From: Prochlorococcus sp. AG-449-O05
GTDB lineage: Bacteria > Cyanobacteriota > Cyanobacteriia > PCC-6307 > Cyanobiaceae
Direction: 5' to 3'
Length of the DNA stretch: 40,569 bases
NCBI GenBank assembly: GCA_003212195.1
Contig: QCQM01000006.1
Span: 1 to 40,569 of the forward strand
The notes beneath the pieces are model-generated. The model did no database searches and had not been told where the DNA came from. It saw nothing but the letters and a program-made list of their open reading frames with translations. Of the stretch, positions 39,810 to 40,569 are shown one piece after another (within the stretch, counting starts at the first letter, position 1; the number at the start of each line of letters is the position of its first letter). The translations under genes were made by a program, and so were the position numbers.

Positions 39810-39983
39810 TTAAGCTGCTAATGATTCGTTATCCTCAGTTTCAGTTTTATTAATAAGCTTCAAATCTAAAGAATTATATAAATGTTGCATAAGGAGAAAA
39901 TCAAGTTCCCCTTTTAACAAATGAACATCTGATGAAAGTAGATCATCAACAAAATCATCAAATGTATCTAAAAAAGGACTCAC
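39810..39983 (-). CDS. Small acidic hypothetical protein (57 aa, GTG start)
   Basis: Manual translation: (V)SPFLDTFDDFVDDLLSSDVHLLKGELDFLLMQHLYNSLDLKLINKTETEDNESLAA*; 6 bp from the next small ORF on the same strand. Confidence 0.5.
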   Translation of the reverse strand: MSPFLDTFDDFVDDLLSSDVHLLKGELDFLLMQHLYNSLDLKLINKTETEDNESLAA

Positions 39984-40273
39984 AATTAAAATTTTTTTGT
40001 CATTATCATCGCATTAACAATAAAAGTCAACCAAATTTGAATATTAATTATGAAATTTTTGAAAATTAATCAATAAAGACTAAAAATTTAAATAATTAAT
40101 ACAAACAAGCAAAATAAAAGATTTAATATCAAGCTCAGGGGACTTAAATTAAATTTAATTTATTCAAAGCATTACTTTTGATTTGCAAATTAGAAAAGAA
40201 TCACTTAAGAAGCTTTATTCTAAATAATTTTGGATTACAAAAATTTTGATGTTAAAAGAACTTATTTAAAATA

Positions 40274-40569
40274 TTATCTTTTTATTAATTCGAAGTAACC
40301 ATTTTTATTTAATAAGTACTTATCAAACCAAAGGCATAATAGATTGTCTATTCCTATTCCATTCATTTTATTTATTTGAGAATTCTTATAGTCTGAAAGT
40401 GCAAGCAATAAGTACGGGAAAATCATATCAGAAACACCTTTTGGCAGTTTTTCTAAAGGAACTCCATGCGCTCTATCCCATAAAATTTGCATATCCTGAG
40501 AGAATAAAGAACTCCAATAACTAAAATTACAATTTAATTTCTCTGGAGGGAGTAGATTTACAGATAAAA
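40274..40569 (-). CDS. Partial hypothetical protein, C-terminal part; frame stays open to the window edge
   Basis: Track gives 72 aa from an internal Met, but the frame continues upstream as ...LSVNLLPPEKLNCNFSYWSSLFSQDMQILWDRAHGVPLEKLPKGVSDMIFPYLLLALSDYKN... Confidence 0.6.
   Translation of the reverse strand, partial: LSVNLLPPEKLNCNFSYWSSLFSQDMQILWDRAHGVPLEKLPKGVSDMIFPYLLLALSDYKNSQINKMNGIGIDNLLCLWFDKYLLNKNGYFELIKR

Noticed and set aside
40274-40492. 72-aa ORF as a complete small protein
   Set aside because: The reading frame stays open upstream to the window edge, so the Met is probably internal to a longer gene.
1-40569. CRISPR array, IS element, integrase/prophage or restriction/defence cassette
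   Set aside because: No regular spaced repeats, transposase/integrase motifs or recognisable defence proteins were seen by eye; a profile search would be needed to exclude divergent ones.

Overview
The window is AT-rich (visibly about 30% GC), densely coded picocyanobacterial chromosome. Gene content and protein signatures fit Prochlorococcus, probably a high-light type, but that assignment is from memory and not a search. From left to right: ispE (partial), rsmA, an Asn-rich small protein, rlmH, umuD-umuC plus a small HExxH protein, dnaG, an EamA transporter, ruvA, rpsO, a PAM68-like gene, dnaE, gatA, a DUF1816 gene, an rlmB-like gene, mrnC, a STAS gene, carA, trpD, a DUF3288-like gene, an ABC exporter, msrA, tRNA-Pro(GGG), uppP, several mini membrane proteins, a DUF1830 gene, a glucosylglycerate/glycerate-kinase cluster, a complete urease plus urea ABC transporter locus (ureDABC, ureEFG, urtABCDE), and a tail of very small ORFs ending in a partial gene. 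The most notable observations are: (i) two +1 frameshifts at homopolymers in otherwise intact conserved genes (gatA at C9, urtA at A7); (ii) a STAS-domain ORF with no ATG/GTG/TTG start but a strong GGAGG placed before ATC/ATA; (iii) an ATP23/M76-like HExxH protein directly downstream of a umuDC operon that has an SOS-box-like site; (iv) a compact apparent glucosylglycerate synthesis and recycling module including glycerate kinase, with a palindrome in its divergent promoter; (v) an NtcA-type promoter and a 14-bp terminator hairpin flanking urtA; (vi) single-TM mini-proteins missing from the ORF track. I see no CRISPR array, transposon, prophage or clear defence system.
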